In this document: positions 1 to 6,699 of the stretch, in pieces
How the letters are laid out: each line of letters opens with the position of its first letter
Position numbering within the stretch: the first letter of the stretch is position 1
DNA from: Thermoplasmata archaeon
GTDB taxonomy: Archaea; Thermoplasmatota; Thermoplasmata; Lutacidiplasmatales; UBA184
Length of the DNA stretch: 7,326 nucleotides
Assembly: GCA_030040865.1 (NCBI GenBank)
Contig: JASHSX010000004.1
Span: forward strand, 1 to 7,326
Reading direction: 5' to 3'
Translations under genes and position numbers: made by a program
The notes under the pieces: generated by a model
The model's database searches: none
What the model was told of the DNA's origin: nothing
The model's input: only the letters and a program-made list of their open reading frames with translations

Positions 1-184
1 TCCCTGTGCAGCTGCGAAGGGGTCGTCGACATGATCGGCTCACCGTCCCCGGCGAAGATAGCCTCTCTCAGTCGTCCGCTGCCCGTCGGCCTCCCCGGCT
101 CCGGATTAGGTCCGGACGAGGTCGCGTCGCGCTTCCTCCCTGGAGTAGCGACGGGGCCATCGCCATAACCCCAGTTGAATCCGA

Positions 185-256
185 CTTGCTTGCGGAAGGT
201 GGAGCGTCAAGCTCCGGGTCCCGGCGAACGTCCGCAGGTCCTCCTGAGTGAGCAAG
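185..256 (+). promoter_or_regulatory. Candidate structured leader element (nested stems)
   Basis: CTTGCT (185-190) can pair with AGCAAG (251-256). Directly inside it, TGCGGA (191-196) can pair with TCCGCA (231-236). A third hairpin, GGAGC (201-205) with GCTCC (211-215), sits within a five-base loop GTCAA. The two outer helices are continuous on the 5' side and separated by a 14-base bulge (237-250) on the 3' side. The nesting suggests RNA structure, perhaps a cis-acting leader or a small RNA. I checked for RNase P, SRP RNA and tRNA signature motifs and found none. GC-rich DNA makes such stems common, so confidence is low. Confidence 0.25.
231..241 (+). repeat. Direct repeat copy 1 (TCCGCAGGTCC)
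   Basis: This 11-base sequence is repeated exactly at 384-394. Here its first six bases form the 3' strand of the stem with 191-196. Confidence 0.6.
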
Positions 257-340
257 CCAAAGGCAGTCAGCGAGGTCGCCGGCCGGGCCTAGGACGGAAC
301 GATCGTCGCCGCATTCGGGAGTCGGCGGTGTCGACCCCCG

Positions 341-349
341 GGAGGTGAT
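341..349 (+). promoter_or_regulatory. Orphan full-length Shine-Dalgarno sequence (GGAGGTGAT)
   Basis: These nine bases are fully complementary to the usual 16S rRNA 3' end. No ATG or GTG lies at the normal spacing downstream. The only nearby start-like codon is TTG at 368, followed at once by CGG and TAG. The tkt reading frame has a stop at 346-348 and no ATG, GTG or TTG before 397, so this site does not serve tkt at normal spacing. It lies in the 5' arm of the hairpin at 343-366. Confidence 0.4.
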
Positions 350-369
350 GGGGAAGCCCCTCACCTTTT
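343..369 (+). terminator. Hairpin with short T run (terminator-like or attenuator)
   Basis: AGGTGA (343-348) pairs with TCACCT (361-366). After a single bulged T (349), GGGG (350-353) pairs with CCCC (357-360) around the triloop AAG. This makes ten base pairs, and TTT follows at 367-369. It could end a transcript from upstream, or act as an attenuator for the operon, because the tkt start is only 27 bases further on. The T run is short for an efficient intrinsic terminator. The 5' arm overlaps a full Shine-Dalgarno sequence, so the hairpin may instead control ribosome access. Confidence 0.35.
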
Positions 370-383
370 GCGGTAGTCGGTGT

Positions 384-394
384 TCCGCAGGTCC
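384..394 (+). repeat. Direct repeat copy 2, next to the tkt start
   Basis: This is an exact copy of 231-241. It ends two bases before the tkt ATG and contains the only Shine-Dalgarno-like bases near that start (AGGT, 389-392). The upstream strand 188-197 can pair with 383-392 in ten consecutive pairs, two of them G-U, so this copy competes with copy 1 for the same partner. Confidence 0.6.
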
Positions 395-396
395 GC

Positions 397-2415
397 ATGA
401 CCGACCCGGAGCTCGACCGGACCTGCATCAACACCCTGCGATTCCTCGCCGTAGATTCGGTCGAGAAGGCGAAATCCGGACACCCCGGACTTCCTCTGGG
501 CGCTGCCCCGATGGCGTACGTGCTGTGGGACCGGTTCCTCCGCCACAACCCGGCCGATCCGGGATGGGCCGATCGCGACCGGTTCGTGTTGTCCGCCGGT
601 CACGGCTCCGCTCTCCTCTACGCCCTGCTGCACTGCTACGGCTACGATCTCCCGATGTCGGAGCTCCAACGATTCCGGCAGTGGGGGAGCCGAACGCCGG
701 GCCACCCTGAGTACTGGTGCGTTCCTGGAGTCGAAGCCACCACCGGACCCCTCGGACAGGGTTTCGCGATGGGAGTCGGTATGGCGATCGTCGAGCAGCA
801 TCTCGCGTCGACGTTCAACCGCGACGGGATCCCGCTCGTCGATCACCGCACGTACGCGATCGTCTCGGACGGCGACCTCATGGAGGGGATCGCGTCCGAG
901 GCGGCCTCTCTGGCCGGTCATCTCGGCCTGGGGAAGCTGATCTACCTGTACGACGACAACCACGTCACGCTCGAGGGCCCTACGAGCTGGGCGTTCACCG
1001 AGGACGTCGTCGCGCGTTTCGCCGCCTACGGTTGGCAGGCGCTCCGGGTCGAGGACGGGAACGACCTCGAAGCCATCGACACCGCGATCCGGACCGCGCA
1101 GGCGGATACGACTCGGCCGTCCCTGGTCAGTGTTCGGACCCACCTCGGGTACGGGAGCCCGGTCCAGGACACACGGGAGGCCCACGGAGAGCCGCTCGGG
1201 CCCGAGAAGACGAGGCAGACGAAGGAGAAGCTCGGTTGGCCGCTCGAACCGACGTTCCTCGTCCCGGACGCCGCCCGCGCTCACTTCGGGGAGGCCCGCG
1301 CTCGGGGCTCCGCCTGGCAGAAGGAATGGGAGTCGATCCGCGAGAAGCTCCGGACCTCCGAGCCGCTGCTCGCAAAGCGGTTTGACGAGGAGTACCGAGG
1401 CATGCTTCCGGAGGGCTGGAGTGCCGCGTCGCCCACATTCGCGCCGGCGGCCGGACCGGTCGCGACGCGCGACGCCTCTCAAAAGTTCCTCGAACTGGTC
1501 GGTCCCCGACTGCCCGCGCTCGTCGGGGGTGCCGCGGACTTGTCACCGTCGACGAAGACCCTCCTCCCGCAGGCTCCCGACTTCTCGAGCGACGAGGGGG
1601 CGGGGCGAAACTTCCACTTCGGGGTGCGGGAGCACGCCATGATCGGGGCCCTCAACGGAATGGCCCTTCACGGAGGGGTGATCCCGTACGGCGGAACGTT
1701 CCTCACGTTCTCCGACTACGGGCGCGGTTCGATCCGATTGGCGGCGCTCCAGCGAACCCGCATCGTCCTCATCTTCACGCACGACAGCATCGGGATGGGC
1801 GAGGACGGTCCGACGCACCAGCCGATCGAACACCTGATCGCGCTGCGGGCGATTCCCGACCTCCGCGTCGTTCGCCCCGCGGATGCGAACGAAACCGTGC
1901 GGGCCTGGAGCATGGCGGTCGAGCACCCCGGACCGACGGCGCTCGTCCTCACTCGACAGAAGATACCGGTGCTCGACCCCTCGGTGTATCCGATCGCGAT
2001 GGGTGTGGCACGCGGAGGGTACGTCCTTTCCGAATCGAGTCCCGCCCCGCCCCAGGTCGTCATCATCGCCACCGGTTCCGAGGTCTCGGTAGCGCTCGAC
2101 GCCCAGAAATCCCTCGCCGGGCGGGGGGTTCGTGCGCGTGTGGTCTCGCTACCGTGTTGGCGGGATTTTGACGCCCAGCCGGCGGAGTATAGGGACTCGG
2201 TGCTCCCGCGGGGCATCCCCCGGGTCTCGGTCGAGGCAGGGAGCACGATCGGTTGGTCGCGGTACGTCGGCGCGGACGGGATTTGCGTCGGCGTCGACCG
2301 GTTCGGTGCCTCCGCGCCCGGCCCGGTAGTACTGAAGGAGCTCGGGATCACCCCGGAGCACGTCGCGCAGGCGGCCGACCAGGCGATCCGGGCGCGGGGG
2401 GCGGCCGCCGCATGA
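397..2415 (+). CDS. tkt: Transketolase
   Basis: Thiamine-diphosphate enzyme moving two-carbon ketol units: xylulose 5-phosphate with ribose 5-phosphate or erythrose 4-phosphate gives sedoheptulose 7-phosphate or fructose 6-phosphate plus glyceraldehyde 3-phosphate. It is cytosolic, with no signal peptide. The 672 residues match the usual full length of about 660-680. N-terminal diphosphate-binding half: SGHPG (27-31), SAGHG (66-70), TTGPLGQG (115-122), the DGD...EG metal/cofactor motif (158-164) with DDN (186-188), and LGYGSP (250-255). Pyrimidine-binding half: GVREHAM (409-415) with catalytic Glu412, and HDSIGMGEDGPTHQP (462-476). The C-terminal domain follows. ATG 397 is the only possible start after the in-frame stop at 346-348; its ribosome site is weak (AGGT at 389-392, short spacing). 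It is the first gene of the cluster, and its stop overlaps the next start (ATGA). All key residues appear present. Confidence 0.97.
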   Translation: MTDPELDRTCINTLRFLAVDSVEKAKSGHPGLPLGAAPMAYVLWDRFLRHNPADPGWADRDRFVLSAGHGSALLYALLHCYGYDLPMSELQRFRQWGSRTPGHPEYWCVPGVEATTGPLGQGFAMGVGMAIVEQHLASTFNRDGIPLVDHRTYAIVSDGDLMEGIASEAASLAGHLGLGKLIYLYDDNHVTLEGPTSWAFTEDVVARFAAYGWQALRVEDGNDLEAIDTAIRTAQADTTRPSLVSVRTHLGYGSPVQDTREAHGEPLGPEKTRQTKEKLGWPLEPTFLVPDAARAHFGEARARGSAWQKEWESIREKLRTSEPLLAKRFDEEYRGMLPEGWSAASPTFAPAAGPVATRDASQKFLELVGPRLPALVGGAADLSPSTKTLLPQAPDFSSDEGAGRNFHFGVREHAMIGALNGMALHGGVIPYGGTFLTFSDYGRGSIRLAALQRTRIVLIFTHDSIGMGEDGPTHQPIEHLIALRAIPDLRVVRPADANETVRAWSMAVEHPGPTALVLTRQKIPVLDPSVYPIAMGVARGGYVLSESSPAPPQVVIIATGSEVSVALDAQKSLAGRGVRARVVSLPCWRDFDAQPAEYRDSVLPRGIPRVSVEAGSTIGWSRYVGADGICVGVDRFGASAPGPVVLKELGITPEHVAQAADQAIRARGAAAA

Positions 2416-5171
2416 CGCGTCTTTCCGAGCTGCTCCGCCATGGCCAGTCGCCGTGGCTCGATTACATTCGAAGGAGCCTCCTCACGACCGGGCAGCTCCA
2501 GCAGATGGTCGAGCGGGACGGCATCACCGGGGTCACGAGCAACCCGACGATCTTCGACAAGGCGATCTCGGGGAGCTCCGACTACGACGGAGCCCTTCGA
2601 TCCCTCCTCGCGTCGGAACCGGGTCTGGACGCTCCCCGTCTCTACGAACGCCTCGCCGTCCAGGACGTGGCGATGGCCGCGGACGTCCTCCGATCGGTCT
2701 ACGATCGCTCGTCCGGCCAGGACGGCTTCGTCAGCCTGGAGGTCGCCCCGGAGCTGGCGCACGATACGGCCGGGACGATCGCGGCGGCCCGACGGCTCTG
2801 GAGCGAAGTGGCGCGGCCGAACCTGCTCATCAAGGTGCCCGCGACCCCGGAGGGAGTCGCGGCGCTCGAGCAACTGATCTCGGAGGGGATCAACGTGAAC
2901 GTGACCCTGATGTTCTCGCTCACCCACTACGAAGCGGTCGCCCAGGCGTACCGACGGGGCGCGGCGCGCGCGAAGGACCCGACCCGCCTCGCTTCGGTCG
3001 CCTCGGTGTTCGTCAGTCGAATCGACACGGCGGTCGACCGCGTGTTGGACGCGTCGACGGCGCCGGCCGCGAAGTCGCTGCGCGGTCGGATCGCGATCGC
3101 GAACTCCCGGGTGATCTACGCCAGGTTTCGAGAGCTCTGGCCCGCGGGCGGACCCGCAAGTTCAGCCGTGCCGTCGGCACCTCCGCAGCGGGTCCTGTGG
3201 GCAAGCACGAGCACCAAGGATCCCGTGTACCGGGACACGCTGTACGTGGAGGAGCTCGTCGGCCCGCAGACGGTCGACACGATCCCGCCCGCGACCCTGA
3301 CCGCCTTCGAGGACCACGGCGTCGTCCGCGGGGACACTCTTCTCGACTCTGTCCCCGAAGCGCGCGCGACCCTCGAAAGAGCCCGGGCGGCCGGGGTCGA
3401 CTTGGAGCGGATCTGCGAAGAGCTCCAGGACGAGGGGGTCAAGGCGTTCGCCGACTCCTACGCGCATCTTCTCGAGTCGTTGGATCGCAAGCGGATCGCG
3501 CTCCTCGAGGGGGCCGTGGACCGGGCGACGTGGAGCCTCGGTGCGAACGCGGATCTCGTGGGCGCCCGGTGGGACGCCTGGGAGCGCGACGGCGTTCCGG
3601 CGCGCTTCTGGAAGCGGGACCCGACGCTGTGGCCGGCCGCGCCGGCCTCGGACGTCGCCACCCGGATGGGATGGCTGGAGCTGCCCGAGCGGATGCACGA
3701 CGAGCTTCCTCGCATCCTCGAGTTCGTCGAATCGGTCCGCAAGGACGGGGTCCGCGACGTCGTCGTGCTCGGGATGGGCGGCTCGAGTCTCGCGCCCGAG
3801 GTCTTCTCGGAGACGTTCGGGGCACGCCCCGGCTATCCCCGTCTCCGCGTGCTCGACTCCACGCACCCCGACGCGATCGACGCGCTGCGGCGCGACCTCG
3901 ACCTCCGGCACACGCTGTTCCTGGTCTCGAGCAAGTCCGGTACGACGATCGAGCCGCTCTCGTTCTACCGATTCTTCGCCGAGCGCGTCCGGGAAGCGAC
4001 CGGGGCCGATCCGGGTCCGTCGTTCGTGGCGATCACCGATCCGGGCACGTTCCTGGAGGAGCTGGCGGCCAAGGATCGGTTCCGGGCGGTCTTCCGTGCC
4101 CTGCCGACCGTCGGGGGCCGCTACTCGGCCCTCACGATGTTCGGTCTCGTCCCGGCGGCCCTTGCCGGGGTCGATGTCCGGGGCATCCTCGACCGGGCTT
4201 GGACGATGGCCGAGGCGTGCGCGTCGTCCGTGCCCGTCCGCGAGAACCCGGGCCTCCTGCTCGGCGCGATCGTGGGAGAGTGCGCGACCCACGGTCGGGA
4301 CAAGCTCACGTTCGGCACGTCGCCCGGGTTCTCTTCGCTCCCGATGTGGCTCGAGCAGCTGGTCGCCGAGAGCACCGGAAAGATCGGGAAGGGGATCGTG
4401 CCGGTGGCCGACGAGCCCCCGGTCTCATCCGAAACGTACGGCCCGGACCGACAGTTCGTCGAGATCCAGGAACAGACCGCGGTCGACTCCGACCTCTCGG
4501 CCCGGATGGACCGCCTCGCGTCCGCCGGCGTTCCGGTCGTGCGGATCCGTCTCCCGGGGCGCCTCGAGCTCGCCGAGGAGTTCTTCCGATGGGAGATGGC
4601 CGTAGCGAGCGCGGGAATGATCGTCGGGATCGATCCGTACGACCAGCCCGATGTCGAGCTCGCGAAAGAGCTCGCCCGAAAAGTGATGGAGCAACCGAAG
4701 GTCCCGGGCGGGGAGGCGGACGTGACGACCGTCCCTGTCGCCGACGGAGCGGCCCTCCGCGCGGCCGTCGCGGCATGGAGCGGCTCGGCTCACCCCGGCG
4801 ACTACGTCTCGATCCAAGCTTATCTCGCGCCAACCGAATCGGTCTCGACCGCGCTCCGCTCGATCCGGCGGGACCTTCTCATGCGGTGGAAGCTCGCCAC
4901 CACGTTCGGATACGGACCGCGGTTCCTCCACTCGACGGGCCAGCTCCACAAGGGCGGGCCCAACACGGGGCTCTTCTTGCAGATCGTGGACACGCCACGT
5001 CAGGACCTGCCGGTTCCGACCGAGGCTTTCACGTTCGGGGAGCTGATCCATGCCCAGGCGGTGGGAGACTACCGGGCGCTCCGGCAAAAGGGACGTCGCG
5101 TGCTCCGGGTCGACCTCGGTTCCGACGTGGAGGGCGGTCTGCGCCGGCTGGCCGAGGCGCTCCGTGCCTGA
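2412..5171 (+). CDS. tal-pgi: Bifunctional transaldolase / glucose-6-phosphate isomerase
   Basis: This 919-residue fusion joins two consecutive PPP/glycolysis steps. Residues 1 to about 365 are transaldolase: TSNPTIF (42-48), the Schiff-base lysine Lys141 in LLIKVPAT, NVTLMFS (163-169), SRIDTAVD (202-209) and WASTSTKDP (263-271). Residues from about 375 on are phosphoglucose isomerase: GMGGSSLAPE (454-463), the phosphate-binding SSKSGTT (506-512), GGRYS (568-572), ESTGK with the probable catalytic Glu653, and DQPDVELAK (744-752) with probable catalytic Lys752. A C-terminal extension of about 150 residues carries HSTGQLHKGG (840-849). Such fusions (about 900-960 residues) are known in several bacterial phyla. 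The start overlaps the tkt stop by four bases, implying coupling; in-frame starts further upstream (such as GTG 2253) would lie inside tkt and give an Arg-rich tail unlike the family. The frame is intact, with no disruption between the domains. Confidence 0.95.
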   Translation: MTRLSELLRHGQSPWLDYIRRSLLTTGQLQQMVERDGITGVTSNPTIFDKAISGSSDYDGALRSLLASEPGLDAPRLYERLAVQDVAMAADVLRSVYDRSSGQDGFVSLEVAPELAHDTAGTIAAARRLWSEVARPNLLIKVPATPEGVAALEQLISEGINVNVTLMFSLTHYEAVAQAYRRGAARAKDPTRLASVASVFVSRIDTAVDRVLDASTAPAAKSLRGRIAIANSRVIYARFRELWPAGGPASSAVPSAPPQRVLWASTSTKDPVYRDTLYVEELVGPQTVDTIPPATLTAFEDHGVVRGDTLLDSVPEARATLERARAAGVDLERICEELQDEGVKAFADSYAHLLESLDRKRIALLEGAVDRATWSLGANADLVGARWDAWERDGVPARFWKRDPTLWPAAPASDVATRMGWLELPERMHDELPRILEFVESVRKDGVRDVVVLGMGGSSLAPEVFSETFGARPGYPRLRVLDSTHPDAIDALRRDLDLRHTLFLVSSKSGTTIEPLSFYRFFAERVREATGADPGPSFVAITDPGTFLEELAAKDRFRAVFRALPTVGGRYSALTMFGLVPAALAGVDVRGILDRAWTMAEACASSVPVRENPGLLLGAIVGECATHGRDKLTFGTSPGFSSLPMWLEQLVAESTGKIGKGIVPVADEPPVSSETYGPDRQFVEIQEQTAVDSDLSARMDRLASAGVPVVRIRLPGRLELAEEFFRWEMAVASAGMIVGIDPYDQPDVELAKELARKVMEQPKVPGGEADVTTVPVADGAALRAAVAAWSGSAHPGDYVSIQAYLAPTESVSTALRSIRRDLLMRWKLATTFGYGPRFLHSTGQLHKGGPNTGLFLQIVDTPRQDLPVPTEAFTFGELIHAQAVGDYRALRQKGRRVLRVDLGSDVEGGLRRLAEALRA

Positions 5172-5778
5172 GATCGCATTGCTCCTCTGGGACGTCGGGG
5201 GCGTGCTCCTGACGGACGGCTGGGACCACGCTTCTCGCGCGGAGGCGGTCCGGCACTTCCGGCTCGATCCCGCGGAGTTCGAGCGTCGCCATGGGCTGGC
5301 GGAGGCCGACTTCGAGACCGGCCGGCTCGGTTGGGACGGATACCTGGACGCGACCGTCTTCTACGAGCCCCGGTCGTTCTCGCGCGACGAGTTCCGCCGC
5401 TTCATGCTGGAGCAGTCGCGGCCGCTGCCGGGCGCCCTCGAGACCGCTCGGGCGATCCGGGCGAACGGACGATACCGGATGGCGGTCCTGAACAACGAGT
5501 CGCGCGAGCTCAACGAGTACCGGGTGCGCACGTTCGGCCTCGGGGAGCTCTTTGACGAGTTCTTCAGCTCCTGCTACACGGGCCGGCGTAAACCGGACCC
5601 GACCGCCTACCGCGAGGCGCTCGACGTGACCCGGCGGGCCGCTGAGGAGACCCTTTTCCTCGACGACCGGCCGGCGAACGTCGAGGCCGCCGCCCGTCTC
5701 GGGATCCGGACGCTCCGGGTCGGGGACCCGTCCCGGCTCCGCGAAGAGCTTACGGCTCTCGGAATCTCCACCCGCTAG
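5164..5778 (+). CDS. HAD-family phosphatase (YihX-like, substrate unknown)
   Basis: The 204-residue protein is of the haloacid dehalogenase superfamily, probably a soluble sugar-phosphate or small phosphometabolite phosphatase. Motif I is LLLWDVGGV with nucleophile Asp10; the residue two places on, usually Asp, is Gly12, as in the active E. coli glucose-1-phosphatase YihX (DLGNV). Motif II is probably VLNNES (108-113), motif III is the lysine of RRKPDP (Lys143), and motif IV is LFLDDRPANV (164-173) with Asp167/Asp168. A helical cap of about 60-70 residues lies between motifs I and II. The GTG start at 5164 overlaps the end of tal-pgi by 8 bases; the frame extends further upstream, but the family N-terminus fits this GTG. 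No strong ribosome site is seen, so coupling to tal-pgi is likely. Position inside a PPP cluster suggests a related substrate, but the sequence does not identify it. Confidence 0.9.
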   Translation: MPEIALLLWDVGGVLLTDGWDHASRAEAVRHFRLDPAEFERRHGLAEADFETGRLGWDGYLDATVFYEPRSFSRDEFRRFMLEQSRPLPGALETARAIRANGRYRMAVLNNESRELNEYRVRTFGLGELFDEFFSSCYTGRRKPDPTAYREALDVTRRAAEETLFLDDRPANVEAAARLGIRTLRVGDPSRLREELTALGISTR

Positions 5779-5782
5779 GGAG
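5778..5782 (+). promoter_or_regulatory. Ribosome binding site of gnd (GGGAG)
   Basis: GGGAG begins on the last base of the HAD stop codon and lies 7 bases before the gnd ATG, an ideal spacing. It supports the chosen gnd start. Confidence 0.7.
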
Positions 5783-5789
5783 ACGAACG

Positions 5790-6695
5790 ATGGAGCTCGG
5801 AATGGTGGGCCTCGGAAAGATGGGCGGCAACATGACCGTGCGCCTCGTGAAGGGCGGCCACACGGTCGTGGGCTACGCCCGGAAGAAGGACGTCGTCGAC
5901 GCCGTGGTCGAGCAGGGGGCGAAGGGGGCGGACTCGCTCGCGAACTTGGTCGGACAGCTCAAGCCGCCGCGCGTCGTCTGGCTGATGATCCCCTCGGGAC
6001 CGCCGGTCGACCAGACCCTGGAGCAGCTCCACCCGCTGCTCGCGCCAGGCGATTACGTGGTGGACGGGGGCAACTCATACTACCGCGACACGCTGCGCCG
6101 GAGCGCCCTCGTCACCTCCTGGGGGTTCCGCTTCGTCGATGTCGGAACGAGCGGCGGGATCTGGGGGCTCACGGAGGGCTACTCGATGATGGTGGGCGGG
6201 GCCGAGGCGGACGTCGAGCACCTTCGTCCGATCCTGGAGACGCTCGCCCCGGCCCCGAACCGGGGGTGGGGACGGATGGGCCCCGTCGGCTCGGGGCACT
6301 TCGTCAAGATGGTCCACAACGGCATCGAGTACGGCCTCATGCAGGCGTACGCGGAAGGATTCGCGGTCCTCCAGGCGAAAGAGGAGTTCGGGCTCGACCT
6401 CCACCAGATCGCCGCCGTCTGGCACTATGGGAGCGTCGTACGGTCGTGGTTGCTCGAGCTGACGGAGGAGGCGCTCGGTGAGAACCCGACGCTGAAGGGG
6501 ATCGCTCCGTACGTGGTCGACTCCGGCGAAGGCCGTTGGACGGCCTCCGAGGCGATGGACCTGAACATCCCGGCGCCGGTGATCACGCTCGCCCTCCAGC
6601 AGCGGCTGCGCTCGCGCGAGACGGACCCGTTCACGGAGAAGCTGCTCGCGATGATGCGGAACAAGTTCGGCGGCCACGCGGTCAAGACGGAGTGA
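5790..6695 (+). CDS. gnd: 6-phosphogluconate dehydrogenase, decarboxylating (short type)
   Basis: Oxidises and decarboxylates 6-phosphogluconate to ribulose 5-phosphate and CO2, yielding reduced nicotinamide coenzyme. At 301 residues it belongs to the short class (about 300) rather than the 470-residue class of E. coli Gnd. The N-terminal Rossmann fold has GLGKMGGNM (7-15). DGGNS (92-96) and GTSGGIWGL (119-127) bind substrate and coenzyme. Catalytic residues are probably Lys173 and Glu180 in KMVHNGIEYG (173-182). The C-terminal helical domain ends in RNKFGGHAV. Short-class enzymes are often NAD-dependent with an acidic residue ending the second beta strand; here that region reads GYARKKD (28-34), which is basic and suggests NADP use (inference). 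ATG 5790 has a good ribosome site and follows the HAD gene by 11 bases. zwf, the enzyme two steps earlier in the pathway, lies directly downstream. Confidence 0.95.
   Translation: MELGMVGLGKMGGNMTVRLVKGGHTVVGYARKKDVVDAVVEQGAKGADSLANLVGQLKPPRVVWLMIPSGPPVDQTLEQLHPLLAPGDYVVDGGNSYYRDTLRRSALVTSWGFRFVDVGTSGGIWGLTEGYSMMVGGAEADVEHLRPILETLAPAPNRGWGRMGPVGSGHFVKMVHNGIEYGLMQAYAEGFAVLQAKEEFGLDLHQIAAVWHYGSVVRSWLLELTEEALGENPTLKGIAPYVVDSGEGRWTASEAMDLNIPAPVITLALQQRLRSRETDPFTEKLLAMMRNKFGGHAVKTE
6689..6692 (+). promoter_or_regulatory. Ribosome binding site of zwf (GGAG)
   Basis: GGAG overlaps the last codons of gnd and lies 7 bases before GTG 6700. It supports that GTG as the zwf start and implies coupling with gnd translation. 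Confidence 0.65.
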
Positions 6696-6699
6696 ACGG

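Larger units (their letters stand above)
1..396. other. Upstream non-coding region of the PPP operon
   Basis: I find no convincing gene here. Frame 1 is open from base 1 to a TAA at 166-168 and could be the tail of an upstream + strand gene, but its product is rich in Pro, Ser and Gly, its third positions look less G/C-biased than in the genes downstream, and I recognise no family. Other open frames on both strands give Arg/Pro/Gly-rich products typical of chance reading frames in GC-rich DNA. The downstream half holds several inverted repeats and an 11-base direct repeat, listed separately. I see no clear -35/-10 pair and no AT-rich TATA-like box, so the promoter cannot be placed. Confidence 0.6.

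Noticed and set aside
100..125. SRP RNA-like motif (AGGTCCGGA)
   Set aside because: The match stops before the conserved GGAA tetraloop and AGCA internal loop of helix 8, and no closing helix was found.
1..168. Tail of an upstream + strand gene in frame 1
   Set aside because: The frame is open to TAA 166-168 and has moderate G/C third-position bias, but the product is Pro/Ser/Gly-rich and unrecognised. It is not strong enough to call without upstream sequence.
170..200. tRNA T-loop-like sequence (GTTGAATCC)
   Set aside because: No flanking complementary T-stem, anticodon arm or acceptor stem could be assembled on either strand.
343..351. C/D box RNA-like C box (GTGATGG), with a CTGA at 244-247
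   Set aside because: The C box match is imperfect, the candidate boxes are in the wrong order and far apart, and there is no terminal stem.
361..1482. Long antisense open frame (373 codons) opposite tkt
   Set aside because: The composition is Arg/Val/Glu-rich without recognisable domains, and it lies entirely opposite a strongly conserved enzyme gene. Similar antisense frames occur opposite tal-pgi (for example 3162-4292), as expected from codon bias.
2253..2411. An N-terminal extension of Tal-Pgi starting at GTG 2253 inside tkt
   Set aside because: It adds 53 Arg-rich residues encoded within tkt that match nothing in the transaldolase family. The ATG at 2412 gives the normal N-terminus and a typical ATGA overlap.
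2453..5212. A 919-codon open frame in another + strand frame over tal-pgi
   Set aside because: The product is dominated by Arg, Gly, Pro and Ala and has no family motifs. It is the expected shadow of a GC-rich gene with G/C third positions; the true frame carries clear transaldolase and isomerase motifs.
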